Part shown: in pieces, positions 26,342-36,300 of the stretch | Layout of the letters: each line of letters opens with the position of its first letter | Numbering within the stretch: the first letter of the stretch is position 1 | Assembly (NCBI GenBank): GCA_027486095.1 | Contig: JAIXPT010000382.1 | Span: 1-38,989, forward strand | DNA length: 38,989 nucleotides | Origin: Planctomycetaceae bacterium | Lineage (GTDB): Bacteria > Planctomycetota > Planctomycetia > Pirellulales > UBA1268 | Direction of reading: 5' to 3' | Notes under the pieces: model-generated | The model's input: only the letters and a program-made list of their open reading frames with translations | The model's database searches: none | What the model was told of the DNA's origin: nothing | Made by a program: the position numbers and the translations under genes

Positions 26342-26850
26342 GATCCTTCGTGCTGCAGGCGAGCCCGCATGCAGTCTCCGAGCGACTTGTGGACCCGGGT
26401 GAGAGCCTGGTAGATGGTTTCGAGCTTCCGCCCCATGAGTGCAGCGACGTCGGGGCAGGAACGCCGCTCGAAGTAGCGGAGACGCAGTAGTTCGCGGTTG
26501 TTGGCGGTGAGCCGCTCGAGGCAGGCACTCAACGCCTCTGCCAGCCCGTCGGCCTGGGCTTTTCGGGGCCATTCGTCGGCAAGCGTGGCGAGGAGGCTGT
26601 CGCTCAGGCCTGAGTAGTGCCCATGGCGAGCCCGCAGGACGTCGATCGCCCGGTTTTTGCCCACGACCCGAGCCCAGTGAATGAGATGCTCGGACGTCTC
26701 GAAATCGTTCTCGCGACTGACGGCCTTGACGCACACTTCCTGAAAAATGTCTTCAGACACGTGAAAATCACGGGTTACCGTTGCGATGTAGGCAGTCAGG
26801 GGCAGTCGTTGGCTGAACAGCACGGCGGCGATTTCTTCTGCGACGAGCAT
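26338..26850 (-). CDS. ECF-type sigma-70 family RNA polymerase sigma factor
   Basis: This 170-residue protein carries sigma region 2 (LTAYIATVTRDFHVSEDIFQEVCVKAV, then HLIHWARVVGKNRAIDVLRAR) and region 4 (LERLTANNRELLRLRYFERRSCPDVAALMGRKLETIYQALTRVHKSL). It resembles the sigma factors of the Rhodopirellula/Verrucomicrobium group. GGAGG lies 4 nt before ATG 26850. It heads a minus-strand unit of five or six genes and probably directs transcription of that unit in addition to other targets. The 233-nt gap to the divergent DUF1559 gene (26851-27083) should hold promoters for both; it is locally AT-richer, but I could not pick convincing -35/-10 pairs. Confidence 0.93.
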   Translation of the reverse strand: MLVAEEIAAVLFSQRLPLTAYIATVTRDFHVSEDIFQEVCVKAVSRENDFETSEHLIHWARVVGKNRAIDVLRARHGHYSGLSDSLLATLADEWPRKAQADGLAEALSACLERLTANNRELLRLRYFERRSCPDVAALMGRKLETIYQALTRVHKSLGDCMRARLQHEGS

Positions 26851-27083
26851 TGAGCCTCCGCGGCTATTACGAAGAATCCGCTAAACACTCGACATGCCGG
26901 ACTTGGGCGGACGACTTCGACGCCGACGATTTTCTGAAAGGGTTGTCTTTTATTTGCAAAAACGCCCTTCCGGAGAGGCGGCGGAAGGTTGTAAGAGCCG
27001 CGATGTCGAGTTGCAGAGCCTCTATCCGTATAAATTCATTAGGGGTGGGATGATCCGCCCGGCGTTGTGATCAAGGTCGTCTC

Positions 27084-28082
27084 ATGGGCAAGGCACTGGC
27101 GGCGGGATTTCGAGGACGTGGTCGATGCACGGCATTTACGCTCGTCGAACTTTTGGTCGTCATTGCGATCATCGGCCTGCTCATCGGCCTGCTCCTCCCG
27201 GCCGTGCAGGCAGCCCGCGAGGCAAGCCGGCGGTCATCGTGCGCGAGCAACCTCAAGCAGGTCGGTCTCGCTGTTCACAACTTCGAAAATATAAAGAAAA
27301 GAATCCCGCGGTTGCGGTCTGGAAATGCTGGCGGAGCCCACTCATGGGCCTTGCTGCTCCTGCCTTTTCTCGAGCAGCAAGCGGCCTTTCAGAGGTTTGG
27401 CGGCTCCATCTATGGTGGCAACCCGTACGACGGAATCGTAAATCTCACGAATTCGACATTCAAGAACACGGGCGCGCTGGCGACGCGGGTGGCCGAATTC
27501 AACTGCCCTTCGAGAAATCGCACGACGTTCTTCACAACGTATAACACGCCAGGGGCCAATGCCTCCGGTCAATATGGGTTTTGTGGCGACTATGCGCTCA
27601 ACGTCGGCACGTCGTGGTCAATGCCCATCAATGGCCCGTTCCCAAACGATTATTTTGATACGGGATTGTTTGCCGGGTTGAGAGGCGGGGTGGGTTTGCG
27701 GCTCGCCGATATCAGCGACGGTCTGAGCAAGACGGTGTTTGCGGGAGAAAAGCATGTCCCGCCGACTCGTTTTGGCACCGCTGTCTACGTCACCCAGTCC
27801 AACCCCAGCCCTTCGGGAGTCGATGACTACGACAACACCGTGTACTCGTCGTTTGCCAACTCCTGGAACAACGCTCGTCTCACGCATAGTTTGGGCTTGG
27901 CCGATGGGCCAAACGACACATCGGCCAACAGTCGCTTCTTCGGCGGCTACCATCCCGGAACAGTCCTGATGTTGATGGGCGACGCGAGTGTACGAGTGTT
28001 CCAATCGCAGATCGCCGGAAGCGTGCTCCAAAGCTTGGGCTCACGATCAGGAGGAGAAGTGTTTGACACCGGTGCCTACTAG
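27084..28082 (+). CDS. DUF1559 prepilin-type N-terminal cleavage/methylation protein
   Basis: This 332-residue protein has a type IV pilin-like N-terminus ([20 protein letters not shown]) followed by the planctomycete continuation [20 protein letters not shown]. The DUF1559 body includes [17 protein letters not shown] and [15 protein letters not shown], and the C-terminal H-x9-D motif is [18 protein letters not shown]. Two details differ from the norm: the residue before FTLVE is Ala instead of Gly, and the C-terminal motif ends DA instead of DG. AAGG lies 7 nt upstream of ATG 27084. Members are thought to be exported pseudopilin-like surface or periplasmic proteins. It is followed by a lipoprotein gene, a common pairing. 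Confidence 0.94.
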   Translation: MGKALAAGFRGRGRCTAFTLVELLVVIAIIGLLIGLLLPAVQAAREASRRSSCASNLKQVGLAVHNFENIKKRIPRLRSGNAGGAHSWALLLLPFLEQQAAFQRFGGSIYGGNPYDGIVNLTNSTFKNTGALATRVAEFNCPSRNRTTFFTTYNTPGANASGQYGFCGDYALNVGTSWSMPINGPFPNDYFDTGLFAGLRGGVGLRLADISDGLSKTVFAGEKHVPPTRFGTAVYVTQSNPSPSGVDDYDNTVYSSFANSWNNARLTHSLGLADGPNDTSANSRFFGGYHPGTVLMLMGDASVRVFQSQIAGSVLQSLGSRSGGEVFDTGAY

Positions 28083-28122
28083 GACGGATTCACCGATCTC
28101 AATGCTTCTGCAGGACGCCGCG

Positions 28123-28587
28123 ATGTCGAGATGCCGTGCGATGACTACGCTGTGCAGTTCCGCTTGGAGCGGGCGCTTCCTCGTAGTGATGGCGTCCATC
28201 ATGATGTCGGGGTGTGGTGATCGCCGGTTCCCCGTCGAGGGCAAGGTCTGCTATGAGGATGGCACGCCATATTCGGGGGGCGGCGTGGTGGTCATGGAGA
28301 CTGCCGTTGGGAAGAAAATAATCATGAAGCGGGCCCCGATTAGCCCGGACGGGACATTTCGTACGGCAGCGGGCACCCCGAGCGGCGCCGTCGCGGGCAC
28401 CTACCGAGTGAGAATTCTACCCGCAGCCGTTGATGAAGAACGTGATGACGGCAAGCCCGCGCCACCGCTTCCGTACGATAAGAAATTCTCGTCCTTTGAA
28501 ACCTCCGGCCTCGAGTGGGTCGTGGGGCCTGCCATGTCTTCCCGTGACCTCATGATCGACTTGGGGAGTCGGCCGGCATCCCAATGA
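28123..28587 (+). CDS. lipoprotein with carboxypeptidase-regulatory-like domain
   Basis: This 154-residue protein has a lipoprotein signal with lipobox MSGC (Cys31) and a single transthyretin/carboxypeptidase-regulatory-like sandwich: FPVEGKVCYEDGTPYSGGGV, ISPDGTFRTAAG and AGTYRVRILP. It ends in FSSFETSGLEWVV and DLMIDL, as in many planctomycete lipoproteins found after DUF1559 genes. ATG 28123 is chosen since AGGAC lies 7 nt upstream; ATG 28102 in the same frame has no ribosome site. The gene starts 40 nt after the DUF1559 stop and is probably co-transcribed. Its role in the pair is unknown. Confidence 0.85.
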   Translation: MSRCRAMTTLCSSAWSGRFLVVMASIMMSGCGDRRFPVEGKVCYEDGTPYSGGGVVVMETAVGKKIIMKRAPISPDGTFRTAAGTPSGAVAGTYRVRILPAAVDEERDDGKPAPPLPYDKKFSSFETSGLEWVVGPAMSSRDLMIDLGSRPASQ

Positions 28588-28701
28588 TCGGCGTTGGAAA
28601 AACAGGCACGCCATATCGCCTGCTTCGGGCAGTTCGGTGAATTCCGGCCGCGTGCTTTAGGTGCTCGCGCGGCTTTCCCGCGTTTCCCGCCCTTCACGTC
28701 C

Positions 28702-29340
28702 TCAGCGAGGATCACAGAGCGGCTCGATCTGGATATCCCGGTAGCGAATCTGGCCGATGAATCCGCCGTGAATCTGGAGCCCGACCCTGCCCCGCTGTGG
28801 AATCGTCTGGTCGGGTTCCGTGTAGTCAGCCATTTCGACGCCGTTGATCGCCAGGCGGATTCGCGGCCCCTCGCAGCGGATGACGTATTCATTCCAACCG
28901 TTCTTGGCGAGGGCTAACGCCTGCTGCTGCGTGTCCTTGGGCGGCACGACGAGCAGCTTGTTACGACGGCTCTCGTCGTAGATCGCTCCCGTGATGCCCG
29001 GAGCGATGTCGGCCTGGTAGCCGATCATCTCGTGATGATTTGGCACGCGTTGCGATCGGAACTGAATGCCAGCGTTGCAGCTCTTCACGCAGTCGATGCC
29101 ATACTCCAGGCGAAGCACGAAGTTGTCATATTCCACGTCGGTGGCCAGGAACTCGTTTCGCGGTGCGGGCGTCTCCGGGCTACCGGCCACGATCGTGCCA
29201 CGCTCGATCCGCCAGGTATGTTCGGTGTCGCCATTCCAGCCGGCGAAGGTCTTCCCGTCGAAGAGTACGACGGTCTCAGCGGCATGCGTATGCACTGCCA
29301 CCAGCAGCATCGCTGCCAGCACACAACCGAGTCGTGGCAT
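28702..29340 (-). CDS. DUF1080 (3-keto-disaccharide hydrolase family) secreted protein
   Basis: This 212-residue protein starts MPRLGCVLAAMLLVAVHTHA (signal peptide) and continues with the DUF1080 landmarks VVLFDGKTFAGWNG, NFVLRLEYGIDCVKSCNAGI with FRSQ after it, YDESRRNKLL, GWNEYVIRCEGPRIRLAINGV and GRVGLQIHGG. Family members adopt a concanavalin-like sandwich, and some hydrolyse 3-keto-glycosides. ATG 29340 gives the clean signal peptide; the frame is open to 29403 but would overlap the Gfo/Idh gene. It is the last gene of the GH95 operon, 38 nt after the oxidoreductase. The pairing with a Gfo/Idh dehydrogenase fits a 3-keto sugar route. Confidence 0.9.
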   Translation of the reverse strand: MPRLGCVLAAMLLVAVHTHAAETVVLFDGKTFAGWNGDTEHTWRIERGTIVAGSPETPAPRNEFLATDVEYDNFVLRLEYGIDCVKSCNAGIQFRSQRVPNHHEMIGYQADIAPGITGAIYDESRRNKLLVVPPKDTQQQALALAKNGWNEYVIRCEGPRIRLAINGVEMADYTEPDQTIPQRGRVGLQIHGGFIGQIRYRDIQIEPLCDPR

Positions 29341-29378
29341 GATCGTCTCGCTTGATTCGTGAGTGAGTCGCATTGAAT

Positions 29379-30785
29379 TCACGATCGCTGCCGTTCGATC
29401 CACGGGTTGCGTTCCGGACGGCTCTTCAACAGGTTGGCCTCGTCGTCCAGTCCGCCGTCAGCCGTCACGAAGACCTCCTTTGCGGGATCGAACGAAAGTT
29501 TGCGACCCAGAATCCAGGCATTGGCCGCGGCGTGGCACGCGATGTGGCTCTTGCGCATGACGTCGGCGTTACAGACGGTCGGCTGCCGGGACTTGATCGA
29601 ATCGAGAAAATTTCTCCAGTGGAGGACGACGTCATGCCACTTGGCCGTGTTTTCCGCGCCGGCCACTTCGGCCCGCAGGTTTTCGTCCGACAAATCGATC
29701 CGAGACAGGTCACCAGTTTCCACCCAGCCCTCGTCTCCAATGTACTTCACCGGGCACGTGCCGAGCGCCGTGTTCCAGTTGGGCCCCCGGTCGCCGAAGG
29801 GAGTTGCCAGGAAGTCGAGAAACAGGAGCACGCCGTTGGCGTAGCAGCATTCGATCCCCTTTTCGGTTGGCTCGAATGTGAGCGGCGTCGTGTCGTCACT
29901 GCCGTTTGCCCACTGGCAGAGGTCCACGGTGTGGGCGCCCCAGTCGAGCAGTTTGGCTCCTGAGTCAAAGTCGTAGATGCCACGCCACTTGCCGTCCGCA
30001 TACAGTTGGTTGAACGGTCGCCACGGCGCCGGGCCGAGCCAGAGATTCCAGTCGCAGATTTCTTTGGGAGGCGTCGGTTCGGCTGGCAACCATTCATTGC
30101 CCAGGATCGGGGAGTAGACCGAGGCGTTGAGTCGGGTGATCTTGCCGAGCTTACCCGATTGGGCGAGCCGCCGTGCGGCTGCGTAGTGTGGGGCGCTTCG
30201 TCGCTGCGTGCCGGCCTGAAAGATCCGGCCAGTCTTCTTGAACGTTTCGGCGAGCCGCTGGCAGATGTCGATCGTCAGACCGCAGGGCTTCTCGCTGTAG
30301 ACATCCTTGCCCGCCTCGGCCGCCATCAGGGAGGCTGGACCGTGCCAACGGTCTCCGGTAGCGATGAAGACGGCGTCGATGTCCTGGCGTGCGAGCAATT
30401 CGCGGAAGTCGTGATAGAGGACGCAGTCTTTGGTGCCATACTTCTCATCGACCAGCGTTTTGCCGATATCGCGGCGGGAGGCCTGCACGTCGGCGATCGC
30501 CACGCATTGCACGTCGGGTAGGCTCAGCATCGCCTTTAAGACGCCCCTCGCGCGGCCGCCGACACCGATCACACCGAGCGTGATCCGCTCACTGGCGGCG
30601 GCCGCCTGCTCGAGGCCGAGGGCCCGGGCCGACACGATCGTGGGCAACGCGACAGCGCCAGCCGCCAGGGACTGGGCGAGAAACTCGCGGCGTGATGCGC
30701 GGGGGTGATCGAAGCAAGAAGTAGAGGCCAAGGGCTGCGTCATGGGAGATACCTGCGGACTTGATTGGGATTCGAGTTCACTCAT
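29379..30785 (-). CDS. Gfo/Idh/MocA family oxidoreductase, Tat-exported
   Basis: This 468-residue protein has a twin-arginine signal (RASRREFLAQSLAAGAVALP) followed by a Rossmann domain (ITLGVIGVGGRARGVLKAM, then CVAIADVQ), DIDAVFIATGDRWHG and the family motif EKPCGLTI. The C-terminal half contains DWGAHTVDLCQWANGSD, as in planctomycete Gfo/Idh proteins. Members are NAD(P)-dependent sugar oxidoreductases, and exported ones keep a bound cofactor. ATG 30785 overlaps the GH95 stop (ATGA), which matches the coupling style of this region. ATG 30743 is an alternative with a weak AGG site and a shorter signal region. Neighbours suggest oxidation of a sugar at C3. Confidence 0.9.
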   Translation of the reverse strand: MSELESQSSPQVSPMTQPLASTSCFDHPRASRREFLAQSLAAGAVALPTIVSARALGLEQAAAASERITLGVIGVGGRARGVLKAMLSLPDVQCVAIADVQASRRDIGKTLVDEKYGTKDCVLYHDFRELLARQDIDAVFIATGDRWHGPASLMAAEAGKDVYSEKPCGLTIDICQRLAETFKKTGRIFQAGTQRRSAPHYAAARRLAQSGKLGKITRLNASVYSPILGNEWLPAEPTPPKEICDWNLWLGPAPWRPFNQLYADGKWRGIYDFDSGAKLLDWGAHTVDLCQWANGSDDTTPLTFEPTEKGIECCYANGVLLFLDFLATPFGDRGPNWNTALGTCPVKYIGDEGWVETGDLSRIDLSDENLRAEVAGAENTAKWHDVVLHWRNFLDSIKSRQPTVCNADVMRKSHIACHAAANAWILGRKLSFDPAKEVFVTADGGLDDEANLLKSRPERNPWIERQRS

Positions 30786-33151
30786 TGCATCACGCGTAGC
30801 TCGGAGTTGAGGGTGATCGTTTGCCCTGCGGTCGCCGTGAGAGACACCGTCTTGTCGCCCGTGCGGACGGTGAGGGCACCGGCTGTGCCGGGCCGCAGTG
30901 TGGCGGATTGCAGTCGGCCGCCCGCCCACGCGAGGTCGACCTCGACGTTTCCGCGGGCGCGGAGGCCGCGGACACTGCCTGCCGGCCATGCCTCGGGGAG
31001 CGCCGGCAGCAGATCGATCGCCCCGTCGTGGCTCTGGACGAGCATTTCGGCCACGGCCGCCGGGGTGGTCATGTTGCCGTCGATTTGGAAGACACCCGGC
31101 GTATTTGCCCGCGGATGGAAGTCCATCAGATTGGGGAACGTGCACCGGCGCAACAAGGTCATCGCCGTGTCGTATGCCTGTCTGCCGTCACCCAGGCGGG
31201 CCCACAGACAAGCGTTCCACGCCAGGCTCCAGCCGACGCTGCTGGCATCGCTGATATTCACCTTCTTGACCTGATCGCCGGTGATCCGTGCCACCAGCGA
31301 CTTGCGAGCCGCCTCGGCCAGATCGGGCGTTCGCCGCGGCGTCATGCTGCAGCCCGGATACACGCCGAACAGATGCGACACGTGACGATGTGCCGGCTCC
31401 CGCTCCTCGTATTCCTTGGACCATTCGAGCAGCCGGCCATCCGAGCCGATTTTCGGGCCGGCCAACTTCGCCCGCTTCGCACGGATCTCTTGGATGGTGT
31501 CGTCTTCGATACCGAGAATTCCGGCGGCTTCCAGCGTGTTGTCGAACACCTCGGCGATGAGCAGCTGATCGAGCGTCGGCCCCATGCAGAGCTGGCTGAT
31601 CGTGCCATCCGGCAGCACGAAGGAGTTCTCCGGAGAGATCGACGGGCCGCTGACCAACTTGCCGGTCTCCGGGTCCTGCACCAACCAGTCGCAGAAAAAT
31701 AAGGCGGCTTCCCGAATGGTCGGATACGCCCTCGTTCTCAGGAACTCGCGGTCCTGTGTAAAGCGATAATGTTCCCACATGTTTTGCACCGCCCAGCCGG
31801 CGCCCATTGGCCAGACGGTGAAGCCCTTGACCGGGCTCGTGAAGAAATTGGCATTCGTGCGGTGGGCAGCCACGAAGCCCCGGGCGTTGTAGACGTCTTT
31901 GGCGGTCTTGCGACCATTGACACGCAGGCGGTCGATGAGATCGAAGAACGGTACGTGCAGATCGGAAAGATTGAGCGTCTCGGCGTGCCAGTAAATCATC
32001 ATGGCGTTGGGATCGAGATGCCAGCCGCCGAACCACGGTGCATTCAGCTCATGATTCCAGAGCCCCTGCAGATTTGCCGGTAAGCCGCCGGGCCGTGACG
32101 AAGAAATCAATAAGTAGCGGCCGTAGTTGAAATGCAGCTCGATCAAGCCCGGATCGCCGCCGCCGTTTTTCACGAGATCCAGGCGTTTGTCCGTGGGCAA
32201 CTCCTCCGGGCCGTCGCCCACTTCGATGTCGACGCGGCGGAAATATGGCTGGCAGTCGGCCAGGTGCTCAGCCAGCAATCGGTCGCACGACATTTCGGCC
32301 GCACGATCGAGGGCCGACTGCGGCACGTCCTGCCAGCCCTCGGCCCCGTCGAAATCCGTGGCAGCTGACAACAACACGAGCGCCGAATCAGCCCCTGTCA
32401 CAACGAGCTTGCCATCGACCATGGCCCGCCGTCCCCCGTCATTGACAACCCGCAACTGTCCCAGGAAACGCGTGCCAGCCGTCGGCTCGCCATCATCCGC
32501 ACGGCCCCGCAACACGAGGTCGTCTCCCGATGCTTCGGTTTTCGCAGCCGCAATCCGGTCGAGCGCGGCAGTGAAGCTCACCCGCCCGGGCTTGTCGCAC
32601 GTGAATCGTACTACCAGCACCTTGGCAGGAAAGCTGACAAATGCCTCACGCACGAAGACTACATCGCCTTGGCGATAGCGCACGGTGGCGACGGCCCGTG
32701 CCATATCCAACTCGCGGCGATAGTCGCTCACCGCACCATCGGCATGAAAATGGAACGTCAGGTCCCCGAGCGGCTGATACGACCCGAGCGGCCGGTCGCC
32801 CAAAATCTCCTTCTTGACGAGCGCGTCCGCCTCGGCGTGCTTGCCGCCGAACAGCAGCCGGCGGACCTCCGGCAGATGCTCATGCGCGCCGACACGGTCG
32901 TAGTCCGAGCGATTTCCAGACCAGATCGTTTGCTCGTTGAGCTGAAGGCGTTCGTGCTCCACACCGCCGAACACCATCGCCCCGATCCGGCCGTTGCCAA
33001 CGGGAAGGGACTCGTGCCAAAGCTGAGCTGGCTGCCGATACCAGGCGACGGATTCACCTCCGTGCGCCAGCGAGTGCGACGCCAGCGACACCGCCAGAGT
33101 GCTCAGGAACAGGATGCACTCGAACATCGGTTTCATCGCAGGCGTATCCAT
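30782..33151 (-). CDS. glycoside hydrolase family 95 (alpha-L-fucosidase-like)
   Basis: This 789-residue protein has a signal peptide (about 6-30), then the N-terminal sandwich (AQLWHESLPVGNGRIGAMVFGG, LNEQTIWSGNR, GSYQPLGDLTFHF) and the (alpha/alpha)6 barrel: PANLQGLWNHELNAPWFGGW, LLEWSKEYEEREPAHRHVSH with the acid Glu576, and FQIDGNMTTPAAVAEMLVQS with Asp691. Enzymes of GH95 remove alpha-1,2-fucose or galactose by inversion. In the family the barrel has an NxN pair (INTQMNYW) that activates water; here the place reads LDPNAMMIYW (Asp380, Asn382). ATG 33151 is used; ATG 33136 would also keep the signal peptide, and neither has a strong ribosome site. It heads a three-gene operon. Confidence 0.92.
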   Translation of the reverse strand: MDTPAMKPMFECILFLSTLAVSLASHSLAHGGESVAWYRQPAQLWHESLPVGNGRIGAMVFGGVEHERLQLNEQTIWSGNRSDYDRVGAHEHLPEVRRLLFGGKHAEADALVKKEILGDRPLGSYQPLGDLTFHFHADGAVSDYRRELDMARAVATVRYRQGDVVFVREAFVSFPAKVLVVRFTCDKPGRVSFTAALDRIAAAKTEASGDDLVLRGRADDGEPTAGTRFLGQLRVVNDGGRRAMVDGKLVVTGADSALVLLSAATDFDGAEGWQDVPQSALDRAAEMSCDRLLAEHLADCQPYFRRVDIEVGDGPEELPTDKRLDLVKNGGGDPGLIELHFNYGRYLLISSSRPGGLPANLQGLWNHELNAPWFGGWHLDPNAMMIYWHAETLNLSDLHVPFFDLIDRLRVNGRKTAKDVYNARGFVAAHRTNANFFTSPVKGFTVWPMGAGWAVQNMWEHYRFTQDREFLRTRAYPTIREAALFFCDWLVQDPETGKLVSGPSISPENSFVLPDGTISQLCMGPTLDQLLIAEVFDNTLEAAGILGIEDDTIQEIRAKRAKLAGPKIGSDGRLLEWSKEYEEREPAHRHVSHLFGVYPGCSMTPRRTPDLAEAARKSLVARITGDQVKKVNISDASSVGWSLAWNACLWARLGDGRQAYDTAMTLLRRCTFPNLMDFHPRANTPGVFQIDGNMTTPAAVAEMLVQSHDGAIDLLPALPEAWPAGSVRGLRARGNVEVDLAWAGGRLQSATLRPGTAGALTVRTGDKTVSLTATAGQTITLNSELRVMQ

Positions 33152-33236
33152 ATGTCAACGGATCACGGGCCGGATTGGCCGCGATCGGATCAGACTCGAG
33201 GCCGATCCACCCGACAAGGATTACGAGTGACCGGTG

Positions 33237-33266
33237 AAAAACTCGACATGGGTCTTGTCCGACCCA
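33237..33266 (-). terminator. possible terminator after the di-haem dehydrogenase-like gene
   Basis: On the minus strand TGGGTC (33266-33261 complement) pairs with GACCCA across a 6-nt loop, followed by TGTCGAG and five T residues. The gap between hairpin and T-run is longer than usual. The tail GTCGAGTTTTT is the same as in the terminator at 36756-36782, which supports a shared role. It lies 100 nt after the stop at 33367. Confidence 0.4.
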
Positions 33267-33366
33267 GGGCAAGTGGACCGTCGGCGTCGGCTCGGTGTGC
33301 GTCGGGCCAGCCTCGGGCTGTTGGGGCAACTTTGGCTGCGTACCCCCAGTTCTCGTACCGGGTCGG

Positions 33367-36300
33367 TCAGTGCATGGAGCCGTGCAAAATCCCGTTCATG
33401 GGGGCGCCGTCGGCGGCCTTCGTGCGCCACTCGACCGCGTAGCACCAAGTGGCCGCGAAGGTGGGTACACGGAGCGTGACCCGCCGACCGTCGGCCGAAA
33501 CCTCGGCCATCGTCACCGCGCGGTCGCGTTCGTCGAGGTGCTTCGAGCCGTAATTCTTCGTCCGGTTGAGTCCCCAGGTGCGCACGGTCCACGCAGCCGG
33601 ATCGGCCGCGGCCGAGCGGTCGAGCGGCGCGCCGAAGTCGAGCGAGATCGCGCCCGGTTCCGTGTGGAGCCCGACGGGCATCGTGAGCGGCTGGTCGGTG
33701 CGCCGCACGCGAAATAGGCCGCCCGGCTGCGTGCGGTTGCCGGCCCAGGCGAAGAGCCCGCAGGCGTAGAGTGCCCCGTCGGCCGGATGGAAGCGGCCCC
33801 GCATGATGCCGGTGGGCAAGTCGGGGATCGGTAGCCTTACCACGCCCCCCTGCGTGCGTGAACGCCCCGCCGCGTCCCCCGCGGTGGGCTCCGTGAGCAC
33901 GAGGTGGATGCGGCCCTCGCCGTATGATAGCTCGATGAGCGCTGCTGTAATGGGCGCCCACGAGGGGTTTGGCACGCGCAGGAGTTCGGCCGGGGAGCGG
34001 TCGAACGCGTTCGTGATCCATACCACCGGCGGTTCCATCGCGGCGTCACTCTCATCGGTAACGTCCGTCCAGCCCAACAGGTTGCCGTAGAACCCTCCGG
34101 GTCGGACGTGGTTGATACGGTTCTTGGGGCACCAGAAGCCCTCCTGGTCGGTGACCCAGAATGTGCCATCGGGCTCTACGCACACGCCGTTGGCGGCACG
34201 GAATCCCGTGGCGATGATCTCGGTCGTCGAGCCGTCGCACGACACCTTAAGGAGCGTGCCGTGGTGGGGCACGACCGCGGAGAGGCCGTGGCGGCTGCTC
34301 TTGGCGTAGTACATGTTGCCGGCCGCATCGGTCTCGAGGCCCATCGCGAATTCGTGGAAGTGTTCGGTCACCTGGTGGTCGTCGTTAAACGTCTCGTAGC
34401 AGTCGGTCATGCCATCGCTATCGAGGTCGACAAGGCTGACGATCCGGTCGCGGCAGCCCACGCGGATCGTGCCATCCACTAACTTCAGCCCTAGCGGCTG
34501 GTAGAGGCCGCTGGCGATCCGTAGCCATTCGAGCCGGCCCGCGGCCGCGGTGATGCCGCGGACCGTCCAGACGTCGCCGTCCCACGTGCAGAGGGCGGCT
34601 TCGTCGGGCCCGGTAAAGTCGATTCCCGAAAAACGGACCTGGGCGTTCCACGGGTTCGTCGCCGGTGCCGAGAGCCCGTCCACGGCGAAAGGGCCGTCGT
34701 TGCTGCCTGGCACGAGCGATGCCTCGATCGACTCCGCCCAGAGACGCGGCGCGGGCCGGCCTACCAGCGAGCATGGCGGCGGGAGCGCGGTGAGCTCTGT
34801 GGCGTGGCGGGCAAGCGGTTCCGGTTCGGACCTCGCAATGGCGACGCTCACGTCGAGCGGTTCGGGGCCCGCCGGCACGACGAGATCGACGTAGCCGTCT
34901 CGGGTCTCGATCCGCGGTTGCGTCGCGGTGTCACCCGCGCGGGGCGGTCCCACGAGCGCTGCGGCGGCCGGAGCCGCGGCGAGACGCACCGCCAGCAGCC
35001 TCGGGCGGGCCCCGAGCGAGAACGACCGAATAGCGACTGGGATCAGCGTAGCCCCGTCGGCGAGCGGTGGCGCGAGGGCGGGAGACTCGAGCACGCGTGT
35101 CCCGGCGACCAAGTACTCGAGTACGACGGTCGACCGCGGCTCCATGACCGTGCCGCCGTCGGCTGCGACGTGGTGCAGCGCACGGAAAGTGACGTGTTCC
35201 CGCGGCAGCGGCCCGTAAGGCTTCCTGTCGCGGCCGAGTGGTCGTGGATCGGCGAAGGATCCTGTCGCCGGGTCGGCCCAGCCGGGCATCGTGGACAAAG
35301 TTGTCTGCACGTCGCCGGCCACCCGTGGGTGCGCGCCGTGCCGGCCATCGAAGTTGATACCCGCCCAGTCGATGAAGGATGCGCCCGTCCAAAACGCAGC
35401 CACGCGCACCGTGTCGAGTTCGTAGAGGAGCCAGGCGCGTCCGCCGCCCACGCCTCCCGGGCCGGTGTCGAGACGGACGGCAAGTCCCTTGCGGGCGACG
35501 TTCGTGCCGTCGCTCCCCACCTCGAAGCTGCCGGAGAGAAACGGCCCGTAGTCGTGCGTCCGCCAGGGCTCGATGAGCGTGGCCTCGGGACCGCGGCTCG
35601 TGCCAGTGGGCAGGCCGGCGACATAGTCGGCGGTGACGGCCGTGTAGCGGGTCGGGTTGTGCTCCTTGAGGAACTCCTCGCGGATGTAGTGGATGACGTC
35701 GTACTTCTGGCTCGGCACCATCCAGCCCTGCGCGACCATGAGCCCCGCGCCGTGCGTGAGCGTGTGGTACATCGCGTGGGGATCACTGCCTGCCTTGAAG
35801 GAGCCCGATGTGAAGCGCGGTGCTGTCGGCAGGGAGCCCGGCGCCTCGAGCGTGCCATGGCAATTAGCGCAGACCCGCGCGTAGATAGCGGCGCCGCGGT
35901 CGAACGCGTTCTTCGCCTTCGACGGGTCTCGCCAGTCGGCGATGAAGCCCGCGTGGTCGATGTCGGTCTCGTAGGTCGGCGGTATCTGCACGGCGAAGGT
36001 GGTCGGGTCGGGTGCCAGTGCCGCGGCCCGCTCTGGCCCCCCCTCTGCCACCTCGGCGAGGAACCGCACGAGGTCAAGAAACTGCCCGCGATCAGCGAGC
36101 AGGTTGGCAAGCCCCGCCGGCATGAGAGAGACGGTCGCCCCGACCCGTTCCTCCACGTCGGTCTTCCGGGTGGGCACCTCGCGGCCGCCGGCAGCGGCAT
36201 CCCGGACGATGATCCCGTCGGCCGTTTCGCGGGCCACGATCCCCGACAGGCTTCGGCCATCCGTCGTGACGATCGTCACGCCGCGGTCCTCGGGGCGGAC

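Noticed and set aside
26342-26734. N-terminal extension of the anti-sigma frame
   Set aside because: It overlaps the sigma factor in another frame and has no homology-like features; ATG 26341 is ATGA-coupled.
30786-31145. N-terminal extension of the Gfo/Idh frame into the GH95 gene
   Set aside because: The text is Arg/Pro-rich shadow of GH95; the Tat signal begins after ATG 30785 or 30743.
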